Shown here one piece after another: positions 34,020 through 43,302 of a stretch of DNA of 64,000 bases. This DNA comes from Candidatus Laterigemmans baculatus (GTDB lineage: Bacteria > Planctomycetota > Planctomycetia > Pirellulales > Pirellulaceae): assembly GCF_010367455.1 (NCBI RefSeq), contig NZ_WRPR01000042.1, forward strand, positions 1 through 64,000. Reading direction: 5' to 3'. The notes below the pieces were generated by a model. That model saw only the letters and a program-made list of their open reading frames with translations. It searched no databases and was not told where the DNA came from. Position 1 is the first letter of the stretch. Every line of letters starts with the position of its first letter. The translations under genes were made by a program, and so were the position numbers.

Positions 34020-35168
34020 TTAGAACACGGCAGCAGGCTCGCCGCCACCGATTGTTGATGTATTGCGATAGATCGTCATATCGATCGTTTCGCTGACGAA
34101 GTGCACCGAGCCATCGGCCATCAGGAACATCCCGCCGCTCGGATGCTGGCTGCGGAAATTGGAAGTGCTATTGAGGCCTCCGTTGGCGCTGCTCCGCGTG
34201 TCGCGTTGCTGCGCACGGCGGTCACCTCCCAACGCCATATAGCTGTCGGTAACCGGCCACTTGTTGAGCCGTTCCATCGTACATCCAAAGGCATTGGTGC
34301 CGAGCACGCTCGGTTGATCCTCATCACCGGGCTGGCCGATCAGCCATCCGGTGTTCGCAGGAAAGCGTCGCCCATTGAAGACCGGATCGGTGCAGTTCAC
34401 GCCTCGGCACAACGGCCATTGGGTACCTCCCGCCGCTTCGCCCATTGCGAAGGTGTTGGTTGTTCCATCGGTGATCTCGGCAATCCGTACCTTGAGAGCG
34501 CGATTGAACATCCCCTTTTCCGAAGCGGGAATGGGGCCGTTCAAATACCCCTTCTTCGAACCTCGCTGAGGACGGCCGTTGTCCGGTAGAATAAATCCAG
34601 GTGCACTCTGATCGGCGCGATCCCAGTCGACGGCCCAGGAATCGTTGATGCCTTTGCAAAAGGCGTAGTGCATCGCCCCAAACTCCGGCACCCCGACGCT
34701 GGGGCTGTGAATCTCATCGCCCATCGGTCCCCACAGGTCGACCGGGTTTGTGGGGCCATTCGTCGCGGAGGGGCAAACCGCGGGCGGGAGCACAGCCAGA
34801 TCGACATCCGTATCGGCTGCGGCCTCGTACCAGTCTGTAGTCACGCTCGGCGCGTCCTGCAAGGTCGACTGTTCCATGTATGGCAGCAGGGCGATCGTCG
34901 CATGAGACCGGACATACATATATCCATCTCCGGCGGCACGAGGTGCGTCGCCCAGCGGAAATGCGTTGTACACGCCGTGAAAGTTGTGCAGCGCAAGTCC
35001 GAACTGCTTCATGTTGTTGGTGCACTGCATCCGGCGTGCGGCTTCGCGAGCCGCTTGAACGGCCGGCAGCAACAATCCGACCAGAACGCCGATGATCGCA
35101 ATCACCACCAACAATTCAACGAGCGTGAACCCACGCTTGGGGGAGCGGGCATTTCTGACATGGGACAT
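34020..35168 (-). CDS. DUF1559 prepilin-type protein, copy 1
   Basis: 382-aa secreted protein of the planctomycete-expanded DUF1559 family. The N-terminus is a type IV prepilin leader: Lys/Arg-rich residues, then the cleavage motif [15 protein letters not shown] with Glu5, then a helix containing [23 protein letters not shown]1559 follows, with [11 protein letters not shown] and a C-terminal [16 protein letters not shown] motif. The role in planctomycetes is not established, though the leader suggests processing by PilD-type peptidase. The ATG at 35168 is preferred over one at 35216. It diverges from a second DUF1559 gene across about 374 bp. Confidence 0.92.
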   Translation of the reverse strand: MSHVRNARSPKRGFTLVELLVVIAIIGVLVGLLLPAVQAAREAARRMQCTNNMKQFGLALHNFHGVYNAFPLGDAPRAAGDGYMYVRSHATIALLPYMEQSTLQDAPSVTTDWYEAAADTDVDLAVLPPAVCPSATNGPTNPVDLWGPMGDEIHSPSVGVPEFGAMHYAFCKGINDSWAVDWDRADQSAPGFILPDNGRPQRGSKKGYLNGPIPASEKGMFNRALKVRIAEITDGTTNTFAMGEAAGGTQWPLCRGVNCTDPVFNGRRFPANTGWLIGQPGDEDQPSVLGTNAFGCTMERLNKWPVTDSYMALGGDRRAQQRDTRSSANGGLNSTSNFRSQHPSGGMFLMADGSVHFVSETIDMTIYRNTSTIGGGEPAAVF

Positions 35169-35542
35169 GTCATGCCTCCGTAAGAAAGAACGTGGAAGGT
35201 GCGAAGAGAAGAACACGCGATCGCGCAGGGGGGTCTAGACCCCCGGCCCCCGCGGGCGGCGGACAATGACCGCTATTGTAGGGGGACGAGGACCCGAGTC
35301 AACTTTTTATCCTGCGATCGTGAAAAAAAGTATCCGCAGGGCCCCGCGGCCGGCCGAGGTCCGGTCGATTCCTTCCCACCGCGGCGACCATTCTCGTCGC
35401 GACTCAACTTCATCGGCTCTTCATTTACTTCTTGCTGGCTCCTCATACGCGCGCGATAGCATCCGCCTCCAACGGAAGCGGACGCGTTCATCTCGGCGGT
35501 GAAGGGTCCCTCCGCCGCAGTTCTCAACTGGAGATCATTGAA
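35169..35542. other. Divergent intergenic region between two DUF1559 genes
   Basis: No gene is seen in these 374 bp. At 35229-35244 the sequence GGGGGTCTAGACCCCC is a perfect 16-bp palindrome, a possible operator or hairpin. A coding frame for the right-hand gene extends upstream to 35432, but no clear signal supports that longer start. Confidence 0.5.
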
Positions 35543-36520
35543 GTGTCTTCGTCGTCACGATCGTTTTTCGGTTCCTTCGCGTTTGCGAGCTCTTCGAGCC
35601 ACCGTGGGCGTCGGCCGAGAGCCAACCGACCCCACGGCTTCACGCTGGTCGAACTGCTGGTGGTGATCGCCATCATCGGCGTACTGGTCGGGCTCTTGCT
35701 GCCGGCCGTCCAAGCGGCTCGCGAATCGGCTCGGCGGATGCAGTGCAGCAACAATCTAAAACAGATCGGCTTAGCCGCTCACAACTTCCAAGACACGTTT
35801 GGACAGCTTCCCAACGGTGCTCGCGACGGCGATGTAGGAGATCCGCTCAATAGTTGCTGCAATTCGCTTAGCCGCCACGGTTGGAGTTGGGCCTACCACA
35901 TCCTCCCCTTCATGGAGCAAAACAACGTCTATGAACTGGGCGATGAGGATGATCCAGTGGGAACGCAAAATATAGTTGCCCAGCAGGGCATTCCAGGTTA
36001 CTACTGCCCCACGCGGCGAGCGCCCAAAGCGTATGGAAGTGGAAAGTTCTATCGCACCGACTATGTGGGCAACGGTGGGATCTACAACACCGATGGTCTC
36101 GATGGCGTGATCATGAAAACCGATGCCGGGACGATCACGATCGAGCAGATCCGCGATGGCTCGTCGAACACGATCATGTTCGGTGAAAAGGCGCTCCACC
36201 CCGACGCGCATGGCACCGACGGCGGCGACAACGAACGCTGGAACAACGCCGGCTGGGACCAGTGCGTGATCCGATTCGGCTCGGTCAAGGATTCCTCGGG
36301 CAATCTGGTCGGCGTCCCGCCGCTGTTCGACAACGACGCGCCTTCGCCGGTTGGTGGCACCAAGTGGTACCCGAACTTCGGCTCGTCCCACGCCGGAGCC
36401 TTCAACGCTTGCATGGCGGACGGTGCGGTCCGCTCGATCAGCTATACGGTCGACGTGGAAGTCTTCCGCCGGGCCAGCCAGGCCAAAGACCGCATGCCGC
36501 TCGACACGAGTGCGCTGTAG
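35543..36520 (+). CDS. DUF1559 prepilin-type protein, copy 2
   Basis: 325-aa protein of the DUF1559 family. A Ser-rich basic N-terminus is followed by [16 protein letters not shown] (prepilin cleavage after Gly), RRMQCSNNLKQIGLAAHNFQ, IRDGSSNTIMFGEKA and a C-terminal FNACMADGAVRSISY element. The start chosen is GTG at 35543, preceded by GGAG at about 10 bases; an upstream in-frame start at 35432 would add 37 residues of atypical sequence. This gene is divergent from the DUF1559 copy at 34020-35168 and followed by repeat elements and a small lipoprotein. Confidence 0.85.
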   Translation: MSSSSRSFFGSFAFASSSSHRGRRPRANRPHGFTLVELLVVIAIIGVLVGLLLPAVQAARESARRMQCSNNLKQIGLAAHNFQDTFGQLPNGARDGDVGDPLNSCCNSLSRHGWSWAYHILPFMEQNNVYELGDEDDPVGTQNIVAQQGIPGYYCPTRRAPKAYGSGKFYRTDYVGNGGIYNTDGLDGVIMKTDAGTITIEQIRDGSSNTIMFGEKALHPDAHGTDGGDNERWNNAGWDQCVIRFGSVKDSSGNLVGVPPLFDNDAPSPVGGTKWYPNFGSSHAGAFNACMADGAVRSISYTVDVEVFRRASQAKDRMPLDTSAL

Positions 36521-36550
36521 TCAAGCCACTGACACCGCTCGGTCCTGATA

Positions 36551-36744
36551 CGTCACCCTCCCCCCGGGAGGGTCGCGAGGAACGAGCGGGGAGGGCATTG
36601 CGGTCTGGAGCAGGCGTCCAGCTCGAAGCCAGCAAACCGCCGCCATCACCTTCCACGACCCATCATCCATTGCGGCTCTGGTGCGTGGATTACGCCGGCC
36701 CTCCCCGGGCCTGAGAGCCCGACCCTCCCGGGGGGAGGGTGACA
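36551..36744. repeat. GGGAGGG/CCCTCCC-family element, copy 3 (opposite orientation)
   Basis: The ends CACCCTCCCCCCGGGAGGGT and CCCTCCCGGGGGGAGGGTG bracket inner arms GCGAGGAACGAGCGGGGAGG and CCCGGGCCTGAGAGCCCG, opposite in order to the copies at 13452 and 25594. The variable core is about 100 bp, longer than in the others. It lies between a DUF1559 gene and a small lipoprotein gene. Confidence 0.8.
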
Positions 36745-36804
36745 ATTTTCAAGCTGCTTATAGCCACTTGGCATATCTCAACTTCCACCCAAAACCTAAC
36801 ACCC

Positions 36805-36987
36805 ATGAAACGCTACGCTCACGAGTTTATCCTCTCCTCGGCTCTCTGCCTGACCGCAGCCGTGACGCTCGGCTGTGGCTCGGAACTCGAGCCGGCACCG
36901 CAGCTGACCGATTCGGTGCAAGCTGAAATCGCAGCCGAGGACGCGGAGGTCGAGTCCGCAGAGATGCAGCAGATGAACCAGCAGTAA
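36805..36987 (+). CDS. Small lipoprotein
   Basis: 60 aa: MKRYAHEFILSSALCLTAAV is a signal peptide ending at the lipobox LGC (lipidated Cys about residue 25), followed by a short Glu-rich chain with no recognised domain. Type I planctomycete small lipoproteins of this form are common beside DUF1559 genes. The ATG at 36805 is chosen because it begins the basic signal sequence. Confidence 0.65.
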   Translation: MKRYAHEFILSSALCLTAAVTLGCGSELEPAPQLTDSVQAEIAAEDAEVESAEMQQMNQQ

Positions 36988-37002
36988 GCCGCGTTCTACG
37001 AC

Positions 37003-38463
37003 TCAGTTCTGCGAGGGGTGTTTGACGACCCTGTGCAAGACGCGGCCGGTGTCATCGCGAAACTCGATCACCAGCCGCGACTTGTTTGCGCCCTCAGCAG
37101 AACCTTGGGGTTCGCTGGTGACCTGCAGGAATCCGCCGGTCGGTTGGTCGTAGGTATAAGGCTGGTCGATCAAGGCATCGGGATCGGTGCCCCGCTTCGA
37201 TCCCGGGGCGACTCCGCGGCGGGAGTTTTCATCATTCAGCGCCCCGCAGCTAAACTCCTCCACTCCAGAGGGATGGATGCTGTGGTATTGCCAGTGACGA
37301 TCGCCACAGAAGGTGAGTAAATTATTGACCTCGTTTTCCTTCAGCCACGCAAAAAACTGCTCGGCTTCGTGGCGAAAACCTTCAAGATTGGTGTGGTTGT
37401 CTTTCTTGTATGCGTCATCGGGACCGACCATTGGAGTCGGTGTGATCAGGATCTTCCAAGTGGCGTCGCTCTCTTTCAGCGTTCGCTTGAGCCACTCCCG
37501 CTGTTCGCTTCCCCATAGCGATTTCTCCGGACCATCGGGCATCCGATTGGGTGAGCGATAGTCGCGGCCTTCGGTGAACCAAAGTTGCAGATCGCGATTG
37601 ATGCGATGTGTCCGATAGGTGGGGGTGCTGCGATCGCCCGCCGCGAGAATCGGCATTTGTTCGCGAAACAGATCGATGCCGGTTTCGGGCAAGGGGAGCT
37701 TGTCGCCCACCAAGTCGGAATCATTAAAACGGAAATCGTGGTCGTCTTTAGACCAGTAGGCCGGGGTGTGGCGAAAGAGGTCGATCATCCGCGGGAAGCG
37801 AAACTGCTCGTGCCAGCACTTCCGTAGCTCTTCGAGTGTTTGAGCCGGGGCCGGATTGAGGTGGTCGTAGTAGACGATGTCGCCGGTTCCGATAAAGAAA
37901 TGGGGAGCGAGGGCATCGATTGCCGCGAACGCTGGGTAACCGAGCTGTCGATCTTCTTCGGTCGCCGTGATCGGGCCGCTCGCTCTGGATTTTTTTCCCA
38001 GCATGAACGAGGTGTAATTCATGCAGCTGCCCATCACGAAGGAGACCGCTGCGTGGGAATCGCTTACCGGCAGGGTGCGGAACTCGCACACGGGTCCCGG
38101 CTCGGCGTGCTCCGCATCCCCGCCGTAGATGGCTCGGTAGTAGTAGGTCGTGCCGGGGCGGAGATCGCGGAGCGCGGCCCGGACGATGAAGTCGGACTCG
38201 GCTGTCGCTCGGCTCCAGGGAGTCCGCTGGGCGTCCGCAAACTCGCCGCTCGTGCTCCACTCAAAGCAGGCCACGCCGGGGGCACCCGGCAGATCGCCGG
38301 ACGCATCCAAGCGGTCGCTGGCGGTCAGCCGCGTTTGCAGCAGCACCGACGATGCGGTCACTTCGCCGCTCATCGTCCCTTGAGCCAAATGAATCGCGGC
38401 ACGGGCGGAGAGAGGAGCTGCGAGCAACAGGCTCAGCAGCGAAGCGGCGAACAGCATGCGCAT
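37003..38463 (-). CDS. PhoD-like alkaline phosphatase/phosphodiesterase
   Basis: 486-aa exported metallophosphoesterase. Signal peptide MRMLFAASLLSLLLAAPLSA; an N-terminal beta domain (about 30-150) ends with YYRAIYGGDAEHAEPG; then catalytic-domain motifs GSCMNYTSF, FFIGTGDIVYYDH, YWSKDDHDF and FCGDRHWQYHS supply the metal-binding Asp, His and Asn expected for PhoD enzymes. PhoD hydrolyses phosphate mono- and diesters, typically under phosphate limitation. The ATG at 38463 starts the signal peptide; a second ATG lies at 38457, and the frame is open upstream to 38826. The C-terminus is short. Confidence 0.92.
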   Translation of the reverse strand: MRMLFAASLLSLLLAAPLSARAAIHLAQGTMSGEVTASSVLLQTRLTASDRLDASGDLPGAPGVACFEWSTSGEFADAQRTPWSRATAESDFIVRAALRDLRPGTTYYYRAIYGGDAEHAEPGPVCEFRTLPVSDSHAAVSFVMGSCMNYTSFMLGKKSRASGPITATEEDRQLGYPAFAAIDALAPHFFIGTGDIVYYDHLNPAPAQTLEELRKCWHEQFRFPRMIDLFRHTPAYWSKDDHDFRFNDSDLVGDKLPLPETGIDLFREQMPILAAGDRSTPTYRTHRINRDLQLWFTEGRDYRSPNRMPDGPEKSLWGSEQREWLKRTLKESDATWKILITPTPMVGPDDAYKKDNHTNLEGFRHEAEQFFAWLKENEVNNLLTFCGDRHWQYHSIHPSGVEEFSCGALNDENSRRGVAPGSKRGTDPDALIDQPYTYDQPTGGFLQVTSEPQGSAEGANKSRLVIEFRDDTGRVLHRVVKHPSQN

Positions 38464-38649
38464 GAGGAGCACTCGTGGAACAAGTTGAGGGTCACGGTGA
38501 GGCGGGCACAGGGTTTGCGTTGAACCTGCGAACGGTCCGAGGCGATTGGGCGAGCCCGGTCCGCGGGCACGATTCATTGCGCGGGCTTGGTCCGCCGCCC
38601 GCACCTGAGATTCGCAGATCGAGATTCCCAGCACGGAGTTCAACGACGG

Positions 38650-38748
38650 ATGTTTGCCTTCTTCTCCAGCCGGCTCGGCTGCCTCGGATCGATCGCCGTC
38701 TCGATCATCGGAACGCTGATTCTGATGCTGTTGCTCGGTTTGCTTTAG
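38650..38748 (+). CDS. Very small single-helix membrane protein
   Basis: A 32-aa protein starting MFAFFSSRLGCLGSIAVSII followed by a Leu-rich hydrophobic tail (GTLILMLLLGLL). The codons are mostly G/C in position 3, as in neighbouring genes, and GGAG lies about 12 bases upstream of the ATG. A signal-anchor or single helix is likely. It is transcribed away from the PhoD-like gene, and a GCTAGC-family repeat arm begins 4 bp after the stop. The family is not recognised with certainty. Confidence 0.55.
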   Translation: MFAFFSSRLGCLGSIAVSIIGTLILMLLLGLL

Positions 38749-38752
38749 GACT

Positions 38753-38884
38753 TGAGCCGACGGCGCTAGCCGCGGGTTCCGTCGCGCTGCCGAATGGTCC
38801 AACTTTGGGACGGGATGGCGCTCCAACGAGACCTTTTCCCGCGGTGCGGACCGGATTGGGCCCGCGGCTAGCGCCGTCGGCTCA
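38753..38884. repeat. 24-bp perfect GCTAGC-family inverted repeat
   Basis: The arms TGAGCCGACGGCGCTAGCCG with CGGG (38753-38776) and its exact reverse complement (38861-38884) flank about 84 bp. Half-sites of the same arm occur at 1-57, 94-150, 13672-13694 and elsewhere. A further GCTAGC-family unit of the 25478 type follows at 38912-38945. This block lies between the small membrane protein and the DUF1552 gene. Confidence 0.85.
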
Positions 38885-38970
38885 GGGTGCTCTGACAGAG
38901 GTTCTCAGGTGATCGGGAACCGGGGGCTAGCGCCCGGCGGCTGATAAACAGTCCCGCCGCCGGGCTCCCT

Positions 38971-40269
38971 TTATGCAATGATTTCCAGCCCGGTGAGGGT
39001 GCCGGTGCTGGTGGCAAAACGGTCTTGCTCGAGCCCCATCCGCTGCAGCAGCGAGACGTACAGGTTGGGCAGCGGATGGTTCTTGGAGCGGTCGAAGGCG
39101 AGGTGTTGGCCGTGGCGGAAACCGCCGCCAGCGAGCAGCACAGGCATGTTGCGGTTGTCGTGGTTCGAAGCGTTGCCGAGGTTGCTGGTCAGCAGCACTG
39201 CGGTGTGGTCGAGCAGGCTGCCCCCCTCGTCATCGGTCTCGCGCAGCGAGCGGAGGAAGTCGCCCCAGGCGCGGAGGATCGCCGCTTCGACTAGCGCCAG
39301 TTGGACCAGCTTCTCTTCGTCACGGCCGTGGTGGCTGAGCGCGTGGTAGCCTTCTTCGACTCCTTCGATCGGCAGCACGCCTCCGCTGCCTCCCATGTGG
39401 AAGGTGATGAACCGCGTCGAGTCGGTCGCCAGGGCCAGACGGATCACGTCGCTCATCAACCGCTGGCGACCGACGAAATCATTAGCGTTGCCGATGTCGA
39501 CTGGCCGGCGGGCGTCGACTTTGGGTTTGGGCAGGTGAGCCCATTTCTCCGACTCGGCCATCCGCTGCTCGAATTCGCGAACGCTGGTGAAGTAGTTGTC
39601 CAGCCGATCGCGGTCGCCGGAGCCGAGTTCCCGAGACAGCCGGCGGGCGTCTTCGCCGACCAGATCCATGATGCTTCGCCCCTCGCGAACCCGCTCCGCT
39701 TGCCGCGCCCGCTCGGCGGGGCTGTCGTCGACGAACAAGCGGGTGAAAATCCGCGACGGAGAATCTTCCGCCGGAATCATCGCTCCATTCTCGGTGTAGC
39801 AGGGGCTGTTGCTGCCGTTGATGCTGGCGACCAGCGAGGGGAATCGCGTCCGGTCGCCGAGGTGTTTGGCCAAGAGCTGATCGAGCGAGATCGTGTTTTT
39901 CGATCGCCCCGAGGCTCCGCCGGGATTGGCGGTCAGCAGGCTCGCTTCGGCGCGGTGCCCGCCGCTGACGCCCGGGTGAGAAGTTCCGGAGATGACGGTC
40001 AGCGATTCGCGGAGATCCTCGAGCTCGCGGAGGTACCGGCTCGGCTGGTAATTTCGCCCGGCCGCTTCGGGGTAGAGATTCTCGGCGTGCAGACCGAGCC
40101 CCATCGTCATGGCGACGAACCGCCGCGGCCGAGCGTGCTCCGCGGTGGGAGCGGCGAACGACTCCTGCATTGCGCTCAGCCACGGAATCCCCAGCGCAAC
40201 GCCGGTCCCTCGGAGCACCGTGCGACGGTCGAGGCGGCGACGAAAATTGAAGTGGATGCGGTTCTTCAC
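38971..40269 (-). CDS. DUF1552 family protein
   Basis: 432-aa protein of the planctomycete/Verrucomicrobia-type DUF1552 family. Recognisable features are the twin-arginine-like start [20 protein letters not shown], suggesting Tat export, and the family stretches [20 protein letters not shown] and [20 protein letters not shown]. The C-terminal half has a [20 protein letters not shown] element. It lies 14 bp downstream of a diheme DUF1592-family gene on the same strand; this pair is found together in many planctomycetes. The function is unknown. The start is GTG at 40269. Confidence 0.9.
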   Translation of the reverse strand: MKNRIHFNFRRRLDRRTVLRGTGVALGIPWLSAMQESFAAPTAEHARPRRFVAMTMGLGLHAENLYPEAAGRNYQPSRYLRELEDLRESLTVISGTSHPGVSGGHRAEASLLTANPGGASGRSKNTISLDQLLAKHLGDRTRFPSLVASINGSNSPCYTENGAMIPAEDSPSRIFTRLFVDDSPAERARQAERVREGRSIMDLVGEDARRLSRELGSGDRDRLDNYFTSVREFEQRMAESEKWAHLPKPKVDARRPVDIGNANDFVGRQRLMSDVIRLALATDSTRFITFHMGGSGGVLPIEGVEEGYHALSHHGRDEEKLVQLALVEAAILRAWGDFLRSLRETDDEGGSLLDHTAVLLTSNLGNASNHDNRNMPVLLAGGGFRHGQHLAFDRSKNHPLPNLYVSLLQRMGLEQDRFATSTGTLTGLEIIA

Positions 40270-40283
40270 GCTTCCGATTCCTG

Positions 40284-42806
40284 TTACTTGGACAAAAAGA
40301 TCGGGCTGGCAACGACAGCGTGAACGAGCGACCGGAATCCATAATCGGACTCGGCCGATGCGTCGACGATCTCGGAGATCATCGCGTTGTCGACAAATCG
40401 AGGTGCAGCACCGGTACCGTAGGTGACTAGCTTTTCGGTCACGTTGCGAGCCAAGCGACGCGGATCGCTGAGCACCAGGCGGCGGAAGCCGGCGAGGTCT
40501 TCAAAGGGACGCCCATCGGCCATCGTAAAGCTGGTATCGATCGCCGGGCCGCGGTTCTTGCGGCCTTTGCGAGGATCGCCGTAGTGCGTCCGCCACCGCC
40601 CCGCGGGATCGTAGTTCTCCAAAGCGATCCCCGGGGGGTCCATTTTTACATGGCATGAGGCGCAGCTCGCGTCGGCCAGATGCTTGGCCAGCATCTCGCG
40701 AATCGTGGTCGCTCCGCGGGTGTCGGGCTCGATCGCCGGGACGCTCTCCGGGGGCGGCGGAACATGCTCGCCGAGCAATCGCTCCGCGACCCACACTCCG
40801 CGGATCACTGGCGAAGTCGTCGTGCCGTTGGCGGTGACTTTCAGAATCGCTCCCTGGGTCAGCACGCCGCCGCGGTGATCCTCCGGCCGCAGCGCGACGC
40901 GCTGCAGATGCTCCGCTTCCCATTCCTCGTTGCGATTCTCTCCCTCGGCAGCAATCTCATAAAACCGGGGAATCTTATAGAACCGAGCCAGGCGGCTGTT
41001 CAAATAAGTGAACTTTGAATCGATCAAGTGGGTGACGCTCAAGTCCTCGCGGAGCATCGTGCTGAGAAAGGCATGCGTCTCGTCCAACATCGATTGCTGG
41101 ACGATGGAGTCAAAGTCGGGATGCAAGCGGCGGTCCGGGACGGTCGCGTCGATCTGATTCAGGTCGAGCCACTGGGCGGCAAAGTCGCGGATGAAATCGG
41201 CGCCCCGCGGGTCGTCCAGCATCCGCTCGACCTGGGCGCGGAGAACGAGCGGATCGCGGAGCCGTCCGGCAGCGGCCTCGGCCATCAGCGGCTCGTCGGG
41301 CATCCGGTTCCAGAGCAGGTAGCTCAACCGGCTGGCGATTGCATAATCGTCGAGCGGCCCCGGCTCCTCGTGGAAATAGAGAAAGCGGGGAGAGCAGAGC
41401 AGGGCGCGATAGCCGACGCGGAGGGCTTCGAGCAGCCCTTGCTCAGGTGACTCGCCGGCCAACACGTTTTGGGCCGCCGCGACGTAAGGTTCCAGTTCCC
41501 GATCGCTGACCGGGCGGCGGAAAGCGCGGCTGGCAAACCGCTGGAGCAACCGCCGCGCGTCGCGCTCGGGATCCTCGCTGATCAGCCGTGGCCGCCCGTT
41601 TTTGGTGTGCAATTCGAGATCGTCGAACAGGAGTCGCCGGATCTCGTCGCTGCGCGGACCGCGGTAGATCCGCTCCATCCGAATCGACTCGATCGCGATC
41701 CCCGGAACGTCCTGGGCGCCCCCTTCGCCGTTGGCCGCTTGGCCTCCCTGGAAGCGAGCCATCTTGAGCGTGCTGTCGCCGGGGCGAACCTCCAGCATGT
41801 GTCCCTTGGGGAGCCACGTCTCGTAGACCCACGAGTTCGTCTCCCGACGGGCCTCGAAGATGCCGATCGGCTGCATCAGCGGAGCGCTCGAGACGCAGGG
41901 GCCGCTCTGCACGGTGCACCACACGCCCCGTTCCTGTTCTTCTTCCACCGGCGGCTTGAGCGAGCGCGCGCGGATCGTAAAGCGATACCAGCCCGGTTCG
42001 CGGGCCTGGGTCGCCGGGATCCGGCCGTAGAACGACAGCCGCGACGACCAGACCACCGCTTCCCCGTCGATCAACTCCGGCTCGCGGGTTCGCGTCCGCG
42101 TCCGCGACAACCGTTTGGCGGAGAGTTCCTTAGTCCACGGATCGTCTCCCTCGAGGGCTCGTCGCCAGGCTTCTTCGAGCGCCGCATCGACGACCGTCAG
42201 GTACTGTTCCAAGTGGAAGTGCGAGATCGATTGCCCTTCGGCGACCGTCGTAAAGCCTCCGCTGGGCAGATCCTCCGGGAGCCGGTTGGCCAGCGGAATG
42301 TCGATCCCGAGCAGGTCCTGAAGCGTGCGTGCAGTCTGCAGACTGGTCAGCCGCCGGCCGCGGACGCGACCGAGCTGTTCGTGCTCGGCCTGCTGGGCAG
42401 CGCGGATCCAGTCGCCCGTGACGCGGAGAAACGTTTGCGTCTCCGCATCCAGTGCGGCTTCGTCTTGAGCGGCGGAACGATTGGCGGACTCATCGGACTG
42501 ATCGGACTCATCGGGCGGTGGCATTTCGCCGCTGCGGACGCGATCGTGGATCCGCACCCAGCGGGCGGCCGCCGCGACGTCACTCAAATCGGCGCCGAGC
42601 GACTCGAGGTCGAGTCCCCCCTCGGCTCCGCTCCCCGAATGGCAGTCGAGGCACGCGGCGGCGAGGAAATCGAGAGTCGCTTGGGGCGGATTCTGACCGC
42701 TAGCGGGGGAGCCCGTGATCGCGAGCAAGCTGAGAGCGAAGATGACGGCCGAGCTGCGGGACGGGGCGACCCGCAACCGGTGGAGCCGCGAGAGGGGAGA
42801 GTTCAT
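40284..42806 (-). CDS. Diheme DUF1592/DUF1588/DUF1585/DUF1587 protein (PSCyt type)
   Basis: 840-aa exported cytochrome of the planctomycete PSD1 type. Signal peptide (about 1-36), then a first haem motif CLDCH in [18 protein letters not shown]1587/DUF1592/DUF1588 segments ([58 protein letters not shown]) and a second CASCH in [20 protein letters not shown] before a DUF1585 C-terminus. These proteins are thought to be periplasmic but have no known role. The ATG at 42806 is chosen as the family start and to expose a signal peptide; the open frame reaches 42923. Confidence 0.92.
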   Translation of the reverse strand: MNSPLSRLHRLRVAPSRSSAVIFALSLLAITGSPASGQNPPQATLDFLAAACLDCHSGSGAEGGLDLESLGADLSDVAAAARWVRIHDRVRSGEMPPPDESDQSDESANRSAAQDEAALDAETQTFLRVTGDWIRAAQQAEHEQLGRVRGRRLTSLQTARTLQDLLGIDIPLANRLPEDLPSGGFTTVAEGQSISHFHLEQYLTVVDAALEEAWRRALEGDDPWTKELSAKRLSRTRTRTREPELIDGEAVVWSSRLSFYGRIPATQAREPGWYRFTIRARSLKPPVEEEQERGVWCTVQSGPCVSSAPLMQPIGIFEARRETNSWVYETWLPKGHMLEVRPGDSTLKMARFQGGQAANGEGGAQDVPGIAIESIRMERIYRGPRSDEIRRLLFDDLELHTKNGRPRLISEDPERDARRLLQRFASRAFRRPVSDRELEPYVAAAQNVLAGESPEQGLLEALRVGYRALLCSPRFLYFHEEPGPLDDYAIASRLSYLLWNRMPDEPLMAEAAAGRLRDPLVLRAQVERMLDDPRGADFIRDFAAQWLDLNQIDATVPDRRLHPDFDSIVQQSMLDETHAFLSTMLREDLSVTHLIDSKFTYLNSRLARFYKIPRFYEIAAEGENRNEEWEAEHLQRVALRPEDHRGGVLTQGAILKVTANGTTTSPVIRGVWVAERLLGEHVPPPPESVPAIEPDTRGATTIREMLAKHLADASCASCHVKMDPPGIALENYDPAGRWRTHYGDPRKGRKNRGPAIDTSFTMADGRPFEDLAGFRRLVLSDPRRLARNVTEKLVTYGTGAAPRFVDNAMISEIVDASAESDYGFRSLVHAVVASPIFLSK

Positions 42807-43302
42807 ACGCAGGGGGGATCGGTACGCCGGGAAGAAATTCAGCGAAAGGCGGGAGCGTCTTGAGCGAAGCGGCGAGAGGCGGAGCCATCCCGCCGTCCCA
42901 ATCTGAAACCCCCGCAGCCCCAAAACGGTTCGCGAATTCTACACCGAGAGAGCCGATCAGGCGAAATTTTTCATGTAACCGCGGTTCCGGAATTTCCCAG
43001 CTGAGATCTGCTGACTCCGATGGAATCGGCATACGGAACTGGCAGGGAAACAACCACGAATGACACGAATCGCACGAATGGATGCGCGGAGAGGGCGCCT
43101 GAAAAAACGGACCTTGAACAGGAGGCAAGAGAGTCAACAGAGAAGCCTCATCTCCGTGGCCTCCGCTTCCTCCTGTTCCTTTCAACTCCTGCGGCGGTGG
43201 CGGTGGCGGATGCTGACTTGGGTTCCGGTGGTACACTGGGGGGCGTATCGATTGGTGGCCTCGGCTGGGGGCGGTTCGCGCGGGCTTGAAATTAAGGGCA
43301 GG
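42807..43302. other. Divergent intergenic region with CACGAAT repeats
   Basis: No gene is supported in these 496 bp, although the helicase frame is open upstream to 43060 with an atypical Arg/Ser-rich translation. At about 43055-43083 the sequence CCACGAATGACACGAATCGC with ACGAATGG is a repeat of the same kind as in 23875-24060. Promoters for the diheme protein and the helicase should lie here. Confidence 0.6.

Noticed and set aside
38475-38912. 145-aa plus-strand frame downstream of the PhoD-like start
   Set aside because: The frame is Arg/Pro-rich and crosses the GCTAGC repeats; the 32-aa frame in another phase is a better candidate.
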